From contig JAPEVC010000348.1 in the NCBI GenBank assembly GCA_027946555.1, positions 1 through 25,581 on the forward strand: 25,581 nucleotides of DNA. Direction: 5' to 3'. Below are positions 11,049 through 21,063 of the stretch, piece by piece (the first letter of the stretch is position 1; each line of letters begins with the position of its first letter). This stretch comes from Gnomoniopsis sp. IMI 355080. Taxonomy: Eukaryota > Ascomycota > Sordariomycetes > Diaporthales > Gnomoniaceae. The notes beneath the pieces were generated by a model. It saw only the letters and a program-made list of their open reading frames with translations. It was not told the origin of the DNA and ran no database searches. A program made the translations under genes and the position numbers.

Positions 11049-11762
11049 AGGCTGCGATTAGCTGACGCGGTGGCGCTAGGCGAGAGTCCAAGGCTTTGTG
11101 CATATATGATCTATATGGGCTTGTAATAAGATGATCCAATGAACGACAGCTGTTTATATATACGTTTATAAATACTTACCAGATGATGCTAGGTGCTCCT
11201 TATTAACCATGATACAAGTAGGTCATGACCGATGAATCCTTTCAACTCTGATATAATGAACGATTAGCGAAATCTATGGATGTCATATGTGGCATTTCTA
11301 ATTCAACCGGTGCCCGTCAACATCATAAACCCGAGCGAAGTCTACGGGATTTCTGGGCTAATTAGCCATATCCGATCTTTTTGATATGTGAAACTTCTAG
11401 CTATCTTACACAGACAAATCTATCAAAAAAAATTAAAAAAATTCAATGCAAAGTCAAAGGCCCTCTCTCCACCCGGGTACCGTAGCACGCTAACCCTGAT
11501 GCCGATATCTCGACCCTGAATCTCCTCCCCGCATCACACCCGCCACTCGTTATCGTGACAACGCTCCGCTAATCACCCCGGGCTCCACATTAACTGCTCC
11601 CTTTAGGTCTACTAGCAGATCATCTTTGGGTATCCATGACCGCTCCCCTGGCTGTAACGTTGCTCTACCTTCACTCCAGGTCTTCATATTCTCTGGCATG
11701 CCCAGGTGACAAGTCAAGGGTTAGAGAATAACAGCAATGGATGCTTCTGGCACACTCATATC
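11049..11762. other. Intergenic region and GH3 gene promoter
   Basis: It holds the 3' flank of oxalate decarboxylase and the GH3 upstream region. An A-rich patch lies at about 11425-11441. The in-frame ATG at 11706 would add 19 non-hydrophobic residues ahead of the signal peptide and is not favoured. Confidence 0.5.
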
Positions 11763-14681
11763 ATGGCTTCGTCACTTGCGGCCCGCGTGTTGGGCGGGAT
11801 AATACTTATGCTGCCAACTGTCACTAGTCTTTTGACACAGGACCAGCAGCAGTCGTTGTTGTCATACCCTTATCCCGCCACTGAATGGATCGAGAATACT
11901 GGCGCTCATGGCACAACCATGGGCAAGGATGCGTTCATCAACGCCATTGTCGCTAATATGTCCATCGAAGACCTGGTTTTGCAGCTTCATCTCACATTTG
12001 GGGACGACATTGTGGGCGTCGACTCGAATAACGAATTGTACGATTACACAATGAGGTTTAGCCCAGACTCACCGGTGGGCATCATCCATGACTGGTATTC
12101 TCTCAACACATCCCACTACAATTCGGTGCAGCAGCTCAATCTCGACAAGGCGCGACTGAAGGTGCCACTCATGCATTTTGGCGAGTGCCTCCATGGGGTC
12201 GGGTCATTCAAGCAGTCCATGTTCCCACAGAGCCTGGGCCTGTCGGCCAGCTTCGACACAGACCTTGTCTATCGTGTCGGGCGGGCTGTCGGAACAGAGG
12301 CAAGGTCCATTGGCATTCACGCGTGCTTCTCACCGGTGCTTGATCTCGGCCTGGATCCGAGATGGGGCAGGATGCAGGAGGCATGGGGCGAGGATAAGGT
12401 CTTGACCTCTCACATGGGGGTTGCATACTCGTCGGGACTGTCAAAGAATAGCTCGTGGTCTGAACCTGACGCTGTGGTGCCTGTGATGAAGCACTTCGCA
12501 GCCCATGGCTCTCCGCAGGCAGGCCGGAATGCTGCACCTTTCATGGGTCACGGGAATAGGCAGGTATTCCAGGACCTGTTGACACCTTTTAAAGCGGCCG
12601 TGCAGCTGGGCGGCGTGCGCGGGGTCATGATGGCGTACAACGAGTTTGACGATATACCAGCTCATGTTAATCCCAAGCTCTACGAGGCGCTGGACGACAT
12701 GGGCTTTGATGGCTTCGTCATCGCCGATGACACGGGGATGAATGAGCTTTTTACAATCCATCAGGTGGCGGACTCGCCAGCAGATGCGATACGGCAGTGG
12801 TATGAAGCAGGAGGAATGGTACAATTCTATGACTGGCCTCTGGAACTTCTCCTCAACGCCACTAAAGATCTCATAGCCAACAGATCGCTCGAGCTCGCGA
12901 CGCTACAGTCACGAGTGGAGTCAGTCTTGAGCGTCAAATGGGACCTTGGTCTATTCGATCAACCTTTCATTGCTTCGTCTGTCGAGCCGAACCAGATCGT
13001 CAAGAGTAACGAGGACCTGGCTTTGGAAGCAGCTCAGAAGAGCGTTGTTCTTCTGGAGAACAGAAATGCTACACTGCCACTGCGGCCTATTGATCAGAAC
13101 ATTTCCAAGATCGCTTTGATTGGACCCTTCACTGATGTGCTCAACTATGGAGACTATTCCGGTCAATGGGGCGAATATCCTGCGGACAAGGCCCACACGA
13201 TTCGTCAGGCGATGCTCTCATACAGCGCCGCGCCAGGTGCCCCCTTCGACCTCGTCTCGAGCTGGGGAACGAATACGTGGGAATATAACGCCCAATACGT
13301 GATTCCCCCATACCTCCTCTCATCGCCCAACGGGACGTCAGGCGGCCTCCTAGTCACGTATTTTGCAGACACAAACTTCAGTCAACCGACAGTCACCAAC
13401 ATCGAGGTGCCTGCGCTGGACTGGGGCATTTACCCACCACCAGGCCTCCCATTCAATAATTTCAGTGCGATTTGGGAGGGCGTGCTGACTTCACCTGTTG
13501 ATGTCGATGTCGACGGCTGGATTGGTGTAGCCGTTGGTGCCAATACCACGTCCAAATTGTACATTGACGGAAAACTCATCTCCTCATGGGGCTTTCCATT
13601 GACTGCGGACAATAACATATTGGGCAACATCCAGCAATTTGACTTCATCCAAGCAAACAGTACTCTGCAACCTGAAGGTTCTGCCCCATTCACATTCCGG
13701 AAGGGGGAGTCATACAAAATTCGAATTGAATACCAAGCTTTCACCCTCTACAGGAAGATCGAGAACGTTGTCTCGCTCAACTCGCAACTGCTCTTGTTCT
13801 GGAACCTCGTTAGCAGCGACCCTGACAACGATGCAGTCTCTCAAGCCGTGCAGGTTGCCCACTCCGCCGACATGATCGTCCTCTCCGTTGGCGCAGCTTG
13901 GAATAGCGATGGTGAGAGCGCCGATCGGGCCACGCTGGGCCTAGCACCTAGCCAGGACAAATTAGCCAAGGCCATCTACGCTCTCGGCAAGCCAGTCGTT
14001 CTTGTCTTGCAGGGAGGGCGACCATTCGCCATTCCTGAGTACTACAACCAGAGCGCCGCCGTGCTGAGTGCGTGGTTTCCTGGCCAAAGTGGTGGTCAGG
14101 CAATCGCAGATGTGTTATTCGGGAAGGTCAATCCCGGAGGCAGGCTGCCGGTGAGCGTTCCGCGGCATGTTGGTCAGATACCGATCAACTATAACTACAA
14201 GAGTCTGGGAAGGAAGATCAAGTATTTGGATGTGGACGCTCAGCCTTGCTATGCTTTTGGGTACGGGCTATCGTATACCAGCTTCGAAGTCTCTGACTTT
14301 GCGGCTAGTAGTGCACCCGCGACTGCGACTGAGACTATCTGGAGTAAAGACACGTTCAGTGCGGGCGACACTATTACGTTCTCGGCGACCATCAGGAATA
14401 ACGGAAGCACGGATGGAAGCTATGTCGCCCAGGTGTACCTCCTTGGAAGGTTTTCGAGCATCGTGCAGCCGGTGAAGCAGCTCATGTCCTTTGAGCGTGT
14501 GTATCTCGCTGCAGGAGAGGAGACTGTCGTGCATCTGGAGTTGGAAGTCGATCGATACTTGAAGATAATCAATAGATGGGACGAATGGGAACTGGAAAAG
14601 GGCGAGTATACCTTCGCGTTGCTGGAGCACGGCGGGGACTCGGCTGATACAGCATTGAATGTTACGATGAGATCTGCCTAA
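11763..14681 (+). CDS. Secreted glycoside hydrolase family 3 enzyme with PA14 domain
   Basis: An uninterrupted frame gives 972 residues from the ATG at 11763, chosen because a signal peptide (about 1-22) starts there. Domains in order: GH3 N-terminal barrel (about 60-390) with FGECLHGV, DPRWGR and MKHFAAHGSPQAGRN; GH3 C-terminal domain with KSVVLLEN (from about 420) that resumes after an insert with VVLVLQGGRPF; a PA14-type insert (about 525-665, starting GLLVTYFAD); and a fibronectin III-like end (about 850-970). The nucleophile position reads FVIADD with Asp322, where many GH3 enzymes have SDW or SDY. Retaining hydrolysis of a beta-glycoside (beta-glucosidase, xylosidase or exo-glucanase) is expected, but I cannot fix the substrate. 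Many NxS/T sites fit an extracellular enzyme. It has no intron, unlike most of its neighbours. Confidence 0.93.
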   Translation: MASSLAARVLGGIILMLPTVTSLLTQDQQQSLLSYPYPATEWIENTGAHGTTMGKDAFINAIVANMSIEDLVLQLHLTFGDDIVGVDSNNELYDYTMRFSPDSPVGIIHDWYSLNTSHYNSVQQLNLDKARLKVPLMHFGECLHGVGSFKQSMFPQSLGLSASFDTDLVYRVGRAVGTEARSIGIHACFSPVLDLGLDPRWGRMQEAWGEDKVLTSHMGVAYSSGLSKNSSWSEPDAVVPVMKHFAAHGSPQAGRNAAPFMGHGNRQVFQDLLTPFKAAVQLGGVRGVMMAYNEFDDIPAHVNPKLYEALDDMGFDGFVIADDTGMNELFTIHQVADSPADAIRQWYEAGGMVQFYDWPLELLLNATKDLIANRSLELATLQSRVESVLSVKWDLGLFDQPFIASSVEPNQIVKSNEDLALEAAQKSVVLLENRNATLPLRPIDQNISKIALIGPFTDVLNYGDYSGQWGEYPADKAHTIRQAMLSYSAAPGAPFDLVSSWGTNTWEYNAQYVIPPYLLSSPNGTSGGLLVTYFADTNFSQPTVTNIEVPALDWGIYPPPGLPFNNFSAIWEGVLTSPVDVDVDGWIGVAVGANTTSKLYIDGKLISSWGFPLTADNNILGNIQQFDFIQANSTLQPEGSAPFTFRKGESYKIRIEYQAFTLYRKIENVVSLNSQLLLFWNLVSSDPDNDAVSQAVQVAHSADMIVLSVGAAWNSDGESADRATLGLAPSQDKLAKAIYALGKPVVLVLQGGRPFAIPEYYNQSAAVLSAWFPGQSGGQAIADVLFGKVNPGGRLPVSVPRHVGQIPINYNYKSLGRKIKYLDVDAQPCYAFGYGLSYTSFEVSDFAASSAPATATETIWSKDTFSAGDTITFSATIRNNGSTDGSYVAQVYLLGRFSSIVQPVKQLMSFERVYLAAGEETVVHLELEVDRYLKIINRWDEWELEKGEYTFALLEHGGDSADTALNVTMRSA

Positions 14682-14938
14682 GGGTAGGCACTTGGCAATT
14701 ACTTTTCTGGACTAATGTCTTGAACGGTCACGACGTTCTACTATCTTACCATGGGGACAGTCAGAAGAGAAAACGAGGGTGGATGAGAGGGGGTTAAGCC
14801 ATGGTACGGAAAACGTGGTGTCCTTAGGTAATTGCTACTGACGATGGTTCATCCCATTTTGAAGATTCCAATGAAAAGTGTTTTGAGACAGCCTTCCAAG
14901 GTTACCGATACCCTCCAGTTTCATGAACTTGTTCTCAC

Positions 14939-15992
14939 CTATGACCATTCTCCCTGGTAACCTTCCACCCACGTATCCGGATTCAGAGGGTCGTTCATCA
15001 CCCTGACCGTGTTGTCAAATTTATCAGCTCCATGATCTGCGGCCCAATCCCTGATGGCATAGAAATTTCTGCATGTATGAGGGTTTTCCATCTGAATGTG
15101 GATCCCTCCCTGTTCCTCCTCCCATGCCCATGTATACATACTTACGTCGGATGCACACATAAGGCTCTGACGAATTATATCTATGCAGTGAGCGACATGC
15201 GGATACCCTATAATATTTTCGTTGTCGTATACATCACCACGGTCATAGTAGTCGGGTCTCGTTGCCTGACGGACCATGTTCTATTGTTTTATTCGCGGTT
15301 TAAGTCAGTCATGATAAGCAAGAAAATTCGCAATTGAACAACTCGCTGTGAGCAGGCATTTGAGGTCATATATCACTCACAAGACAATGGAGATCATGCA
15401 ATACGGACAGCTCCACTGCATAGCGGCGCTCAGAGTCTCCAGGAATAATAGAGGAATTTCTCGGAAGTTTCGCTGCCTGTTCAAGAGTAATGGCTTGAAA
15501 TGTATCTGTCAAGATCAGTGTGAGGCAACCAAATACCCCCGTGTCAGCCATATGTAATAGCTACTCACTCGGATACAGAGTGTGCCAGAGTTCATCAAGT
15601 TCATCTGATGGCTCCGCAGAAAATTCTGACGGATACTCGGGATAACCACCAACGAAAGATTTTGTTTCATATTCGATAATGTCTTCCAGAGGACCTGGGT
15701 GTAGCAGAGAATATTGTCGTCAATGCAGGCAAGTAGGTAGGTTCCGTGATAATGGACGCTTACTGTAGTCACTCATTTTGCAGTACTTTGGACAAGTCAT
15801 CCTATTCCAGGGTCGGGAAAAAAAAATGATCAACCAAGGAATAAGGATTGAGAAACCCAAGACGATGTTCCTGTATATCAGGCTCCTTGGTTTCGATGGT
15901 ATAAAGAGATCAGTAAATCTGATCCCGTGTTCGGGCTCTACATGTTCGAGCAGAAGACTCTGAGCCTCAAAGTCACGGTGCTTATCCATCAT
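14939..15992 (-). CDS. DUF3328 / UstYa-family oxidase, RiPP cyclisation type
   Basis: Four exons on the minus strand (15992-15764, 15694-15569, 15505-15381, 15280-14939) give 273 residues. The introns (69, 63, 63 and 100 bases; donors GTAAGC, GTGAGT, GTGAGT) keep the frame throughout. A short cytosolic N-terminus and one membrane helix (about 41-59) make it a type II membrane protein. Then come ELDELWHTLYP and the two family hallmarks, HDLHC at 155-159 and HVAHC at 188-192, followed by IDIIRQSLMC and HTCRNF. The HxxHC pairs are essential in UstYa-type proteins, which oxidatively crosslink or hydroxylate core peptides of ustiloxin, phomopsin and asperipin-2a, and some cyclic nonribosomal peptides. 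It faces a repeat-containing precursor gene at 17075 across a shared upstream region. Two ATGs at 15992 and 15989 are equally plausible starts. Confidence 0.93.
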
Positions 15993-16236
15993 GACGAGGG
16001 ATTCGAATGGTAAGAGCTGATGCGCAGAAGAGAGCAGAAAGGTAGGGAACCACATACGCTGGAATGAATACTTTGGACGCAGAAGAGGTTTAACCAACCT
16101 ACCACAAAACTCTACACGAGGACGAAGAGTTTATGGCTTCGGTGTCTACGTCCGAAAAGTAGCCCTGACATCACATTGAACCGAGGAGGGCAAGCGCCCC
16201 GATGCAAGCTAGTAGAGTATCTGTATACTAAGTTTA

Positions 16237-16257
16237 CCGTATCACGAGTCATGATCT
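16237..16257 (+). promoter_or_regulatory. Shared 21-base element upstream of the oxidase
   Basis: It matches 4741-4761 at 20 of 21 positions and contains the TCATGA palindrome. It lies about 245 bases upstream of the oxidase ATG (minus strand) and about 820 bases before the precursor ATG. A transcription factor site is an inference. Confidence 0.35.
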
Positions 16258-16875
16258 TGGGCTGCTATATAATTTTACTCCTGCATGAGAATTTCAAGCT
16301 CAAATTAACATATCTCTTCGTGTCAAAGATCCATGTCTCGCGGTAGAATTGTCCCCCCGACCTTGGCACTCCTTATATTGCGCTCTCAGCAAAGCAACTA
16401 GATAAAGCATGCTCGAGATACAAAGCAAGTCGTTCTAGCAAAACACGAACGTGAAATGTGAGATAGAACGGCTTGTGTTTGTAATTCGCACAGGTACTAT
16501 CATATTCACGTCCACTTTCAACAACTTCATCCATCACAATACCCACACAGGTAGACCATTGGGTTTCGAAACGATGGACACATGTCCGACTAAACGAGCC
16601 ATCGTGGGATGTCGACAGCTTCAAAGTGGGGAGGAGCTTGAACTATGGAAACGATCCCCTAAAGCGTAATATTGGCGTGGCGATATATAGTTAAAAGTCA
16701 ACATTGTGGATTAGTGAAGTCAAAGGTGCTCAAATCACACCACTATGTAATCAAACGGTATACGATATACGAATGTCATCCATTATGTAAGGCGTCTGCG
16801 TGCCTTAAGTTGTATTTCGGAAGATCTTTACCATAAACGAAGTTGATCACTGTATTTAGACTTGAGACTTCATGA

Positions 16876-16926
16876 CCAATGGGCATTGGACTAAACCCAG
16901 GAGACTTGCTTCCGGTAAATATAAAA
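16876..16926 (+). promoter_or_regulatory. Core promoter of the precursor gene (CCAAT and TATA boxes)
   Basis: CCAAT at 16876-16880 is followed 40 bases later by TATAAAA at 16920-16926, about 150 bases before the ATG at 17075. This is a strong-looking fungal promoter layout for a highly expressed small gene. Confidence 0.5.
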
Positions 16927-17074
16927 CGAGACCTCTAGATGGCTTTCCGTTCCTGCTTCGATGGTTCAGCACTCCGAGACCGATTGGCACAACTTTTGGT
17001 CCTGTCTCTTCCACTGCTTACTACCGAGCTTAAATGTCCCCAATTCCGTTGATAAACTTTCACCATCCAGCAAA

Positions 17075-17452
17075 ATGAAGTTCCACGCCGCATTCGTTGC
17101 ACTTGCTGTTCTTTCGGCCTCTGCTGTCGCTTTGCCAGCGGCTACTCATGGTGAGTACTTAGAGAGTGGACGACACCGTTACGACGCAGGTACATGAGAT
17201 AGACAACAAATAATTCCCCCTAACATTTCCACAATAGGTACAAAGACTCGTGCTGAAGGTGTTGGTGATGTTGACGAGGGTTTTGCGGATGTATACAAGC
17301 ATGCCGAAAGCGGCGTTGATGTTGATGAGGGATTTGCGGACGTATATAGACGTACCAAAGATGGTGTGAATGTTGACGTGGAGGCGTCAGACGTGTATAG
17401 ACGTGCCAAAGATGGTGCGAATGTTGACGTGGAGGCGGCAGACGTCTACTAG
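17075..17452 (+). CDS. Candidate RiPP precursor peptide with four 17-residue repeats
   Basis: Exons 17075-17150 and 17238-17452 flank an 87-base intron (GTGAGT, CTAAC branch, TAG) and give 96 residues. A signal peptide (about 1-20, cut near SAVA-LP) and a short leader ending KTR precede four repeats at 31-47, 48-64, 65-81 and 82-96. Each ends in DVY: FADVY, FADVY, ASDVY, AADVY. Basic pairs follow repeats 1-3 (KH, RR, RR), and the stop follows repeat 4. This matches dikaritin precursors: secreted, acidic, repetitive, with Kex2 sites and a Tyr in the core. After RR cleavage and trimming, each unit would end in Tyr, as the last one does by nature. The DUF3328 oxidase at 14939-15992 lies divergently and is the likely modifying enzyme. 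The ATG at 17075 is preferred over 16961 because it has AAAATGA context and starts the signal peptide. Which residues form the final core is unknown. Confidence 0.82.
17252..17449 (+). repeat. Four 51-base tandem repeats encoding the core units
   Basis: Repeat units are 17252-17302, 17303-17353, 17354-17404 and 17405-17449 (the last lacks the basic pair, where the stop codon follows). Units 3 and 4 differ at only a few bases, and units 1 and 2 form a second subtype with DEGF in place of DVEA, so duplication seems to have occurred within two subtypes. The period is a whole number of codons, as expected for repeats kept by selection on the peptide. Confidence 0.85.
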
Positions 17453-19044
17453 CTTTTCAAAGGTCGAGTCCCAAATTGATATTGATAGTTGAGCTGCCCT
17501 TGCATTTCGAAAGAAAGCTGCTGGTGGGGCCTAGGAGCCCATTTGTGTCCACTTTCCTAGAAATCATCCTATACAAGCCTTCGAACCCACTGAGTCTCCT
17601 TTTCCACTGTATCTAGGTTTGTATACGCTGATAAAGTCCGTTACGACCCATCTTCGTAACGGCTGTGCTGTCCCTAACCTCTAAATGCACAAGTGTCTGC
17701 AGGTAGTGGATCGCCAGACGTCCGCAAACAGGAAGGATTGCAAAATCTCAATTGCTGGAAGTGTGAAACGTAGGGTAGGTATCAAACAATCAAGCACGAA
17801 TTGACTACCTATATAGACAGAAGGACCATCTAAAGAATTCAAAGATCTAATACTTATATACATTGGTAGCTTCCAAAAGTAGTAACTTCGAATATTGTGT
17901 ATGGGCAGTCTCCCTTGGTAGACATGTTTCGAGTGCAACGCAACATGGTGATTGCTGACCCAAAAGTCTACGCAGTAGTCATAGCTTCTAGCTTCACACA
18001 AGAGCAAGCCCTTTGCAAAAGCCGTAGTAACGGAGAATTTACAGTCTGTGTAACAAAGTAGTATTGATGTACATTTCAGATCTCATTCCAGACATCTGTC
18101 ATGTGTTGCCAGGTCTTCTGACCGTCTTTTGCGCCCATCCCTCTCAGCTCTTCAGTCTGTTGACCATGCGGATTTCACAATATTCAGACCTGATAAGCCG
18201 CAAGCAACTCAATTGTTGACAGACATACATCACTCTGATTACAAATCACCTGCAGCAGACTTCACTACAGTTCTACGCATAAAGCCCTATGCAGCAGACA
18301 TCTCTTCCTATTGTCACGCCCTCGACAATGTGGCGCCTGTCTCACCGACGGCTCGGGAGAGTACTCAGACCCTGCGTCCGGTTGTCGCATGCGCGGTGCC
18401 CGAGGGAGATAGATGTGACACTGAGATGACGAGAGAAAGTCTTATGCAGGGTCCCCCAATTTTCACAAAAAGATTCACGCCCCCTTCATTTGTTTCCCTC
18501 CGCCGGTCAGGATGCAAACGGCTTTCGAAGCAGGAAGAAGAATCAGTCCGTGCGAGAGCAACCAAGGGCGAGAAGCCAGGTTTAATAATACAGGGAACTT
18601 CTTTTTGCGGCTGAGCCCGCCCAACACATGCAGGTGGTGTACACGCATCTGGGGCCAACGTAGCCGAATTAGGAAGTGCTAAAAGAGAACAATCGAAACG
18701 CACAATACTAATGCTCGATACTTTTTGGAAACACTCTGGAATCGCCGGAGATACCACGATCGATTCACCGATGTGATGAGAAATGAAGGAAGAGGGAAAA
18801 TACTCTAGATATGGAATAAGGGCGCCGTTTTTCTTTGCGCTGGACATTACCAACTTTTCTTCATTTTCTTAGTACTTGCGAGAAGATGGAAAGCTTCTGA
18901 GTATAGAGCGCGCTTCTAGAAGTCCATCCGTTTACCCCCTTCCCCCCTTATTGAATAACACTTTCCCATCGCCAGGGCTCAATGTTCGATTTCGTCCCGC
19001 TTCGAGATAGCATCCGCCGGGGCTCGAAATAAAGCTCTATTCCA
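17453..19044. other. Intergenic region with two unsupported open frames
   Basis: This holds the 3' flank of the precursor gene and the promoter of the rhodopsin-like gene. Overlapping open frames at 18129-18614 (plus) and 18365-18853 (minus), about 160 codons each, have no motif, signal peptide or splice partner that I recognise. One could be a real hypothetical gene, but coding character is not convincing. No further UstYa homologue, transporter or P450 is visible here. Confidence 0.45.
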
Positions 19045-20524
19045 ATGACTTCCGACGCCGCAGAGCTGCAGTATCAAGCCGACCATGTGTCGTCCCTCAT
19101 GCCCCAAGGCCGCGCGCTGGCATTCATAGTAATCACACTCATATGCCTGGTTTTATCCTACATTCTCCTCGGGTTGAGGGTATGGTGTCGAGCGATCTGG
19201 TTGTCCAATGTATGGGGCCTCGATGATACACTGGCTTGTCTCGGCTTGGTGAGTTCTGCATGTACTTTTGTTTCCCTTTTCACGTGAACTTGAGCGTTGC
19301 TCCCGAAAACCCTCGACCTTGGACAAGTGTTGACTCGTATGTCCCGACAAAAAGGTAGCATATACAGTGTACGTATAACGTTTGTGCTTTCTTCGCAATG
19401 CCATCCAGTCCCGCAATTTTCAGAGGTCAGGTCAGCGTAGCACGGTATCCCAGTCCACGATACAGCCTCGGGATGGGTACCTACCCAAGCCCAGATTCTC
19501 CTCGCACTTTTTTCAGGCCCGAGAACAAACCCACACTGACGCTCGCTGACAACAAAATCTTCACAGTGCAAGCGCATATGGCATTCTTGCATGTACATAC
19601 GGCCTAGGCATCCCAGACAGCGCACTCAACCCAGCCCTGGCCTACAAGACACGCGGCCTCGAACTACTCGTCTGGTGGGAGATGGCCTATCTCATCGCCG
19701 CCGGCTTCATCAAAACCTCCATCGGCGTCGCCGTGATTCGCATCGCGCTCGAACGGCGATACTGCTATACCATTTACGTCCTCTTGTTCCTGTCGATTGC
19801 CTCGTGTGTCGGCGGTGTCATTTGGGAGCTTGCCGCGTGCAGGCCCATCTCGACGCGGTGGAACGTGTACGCAGGCACTTGTGTTGTCCCGGGCTTAGTT
19901 CCGATCGCGTATGCGATCACGGCTGTGACGGTCATCACGGACGCGGGCTATGCGCTTGTACCGATCTTCATCCTGAGGAGACTCTCCATGCAGCGACGAG
20001 TCAAGTATGGCCTCATGTTTGTCCTGGGGCTGGGCAGTGTGGCTGCGTTCGCTGCCGTCTGTCGTTACCCTTTCCTGCCATACTTTAATTCACAACACAA
20101 TTATCTCTGTAAGTATTAGTTTGAACCCTTTCCCTAGAGTCTTGTTGGTGGCAGTGTAGAGGAGGCTGGAGGCTGGAGCCCGGGCCGCGGAAAGCTGACG
20201 ATGCTCTTCTTAGACAACAACGTTTGGATCCCGCTCCTGTCGCAGATTGAGCTCGCCATTGGGCTGATCACTGGCTCGCTGCCAGGCATCGCCAAAATGT
20301 TTCACTTCTTCGACCCGCCCACCAAATCGACCAGCCGGCGGGGCCAAGAGGGCTGGGTGGCCAACCACAGCGTTGGAGGATCACCGGTTGATGACATGAT
20401 CTCACTGCACGAGCTCGGCAGTAGGAATTACACCTCTGAAAGCAAGTCGACACGTCGTCCTAGTGTACCCAAGCTTTCAGGTCGTAGTGTCAAGGGGGTC
20501 TGGCAGGTCAAGACGGTTACATGA
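19045..20524 (+). CDS. Fungal rhodopsin-like (SAT4-type) integral membrane protein
   Basis: Proposed exons are 19045-19283, 19567-20108 and 20214-20524, about 363 residues. The last intron (105 bases, GTAAGT, GCTGAC branch, TAG) is secure. The acceptor at 19566 is supported by a CTGAC branch site. The first donor is uncertain: the best-looking GTGAGT at 19249 would break the frame, whereas GTGAAC at 19284 keeps it, and a tiny extra exon is also possible. Hydrophobic helices, WGLDDTLA, YGLGIPDSAL, FIKTSIGVAVIRI, WELAACRPI and IWIPLLSQIELAIGLITGSLP-like segments follow the pattern of fungal seven-helix proteins often linked to PTH11-type receptors. No CFEM domain is present. The tail (from about residue 290) is polar and Ser/Arg-rich and probably cytosolic. 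Its role is unknown. It lies 1.6 kb downstream of the precursor gene, but a functional link is speculation. Confidence 0.85.
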
Positions 20525-21063
20525 TGAAGCCCGCTGGCCGGGTGTACCGTGGGTATCTAAGTAGGTATCATGGGCGATTGGAGGGGGTATGGGTGAGGTT
20601 ATGAGATCTAATTTATTAAGGTGTCCGAGATATTTGGTGGCCAAATGATTTGAAGTTCTGATTCCATATGCAACAATCATAGAGACAAAATAAACAATTT
20701 GGTTGTGTTATATTATAAATGGGAGGTTGCGCGTTGTGTTCTACGTTGTGATAACTTCTTCTGCATGAACCTGGCAGGCGGTGAATGGCAGAACTCTTAT
20801 CGATAACGACGACGTCGCTGATGTCACTCAGGACTGATTGTCTCAAGACTTGGACATTCGTATCGCGCCCGACTTACTAACTCTACATGGGAATGTGGAA
20901 GCTGAAGGACTAAAACCAGCAGCGAGCTTTTTCCTATTATTTCTTTCTTAGACTTGCGCGCGAGCAACTGGTTTGGGAGAGCGACCTCGGGACGTTGACA
21001 ACCTTCGTACCGCCTTTCACTGATTCATCGCCTGTCGCTGTCAATGGTCAATCGGGCTTCACA
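20525..21063. other. Intergenic region and reductase gene promoter
   Basis: No gene seen. This short spacer holds the 3' flank of the membrane protein gene and the leader of the reductase gene. An AT-rich patch lies at about 20680-20720. Confidence 0.5.

Larger units (their letters stand above)
15993..17074. other. Divergent intergenic region of the RiPP pair
   Basis: The 1.1-kb gap between the divergent oxidase and precursor genes has no supported gene. On the precursor side CCAAT (16876-16880) and TATAAAA (16920-16926) stand at promoter spacing. On the oxidase side TATATAA lies at 16266-16272, next to the 21-base element at 16237-16257. The arrangement would allow joint control of both genes. 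Confidence 0.55.

Noticed and set aside
16373..16669. Short open frames in the divergent spacer
   Set aside because: No signal peptide, motif or good start; the region is better read as a shared promoter.
17179..17409. Minus-strand repeat protein ORF over the precursor
   Set aside because: The repeats are in frame with a signal peptide, intron and dibasic sites on the plus strand, so the minus frame is a shadow.
14939..17452. Nonribosomal or polyketide cluster reading for the DUF3328 gene
   Set aside because: DUF3328 proteins also occur in nonribosomal clusters, but no synthetase is in the window while a repeat precursor lies next door.
18129..18853. Overlapping open frames of about 160 codons on both strands
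   Set aside because: The plus frame begins at TTG rather than ATG, and neither frame shows a motif, signal peptide or splice structure, so I did not call a gene.
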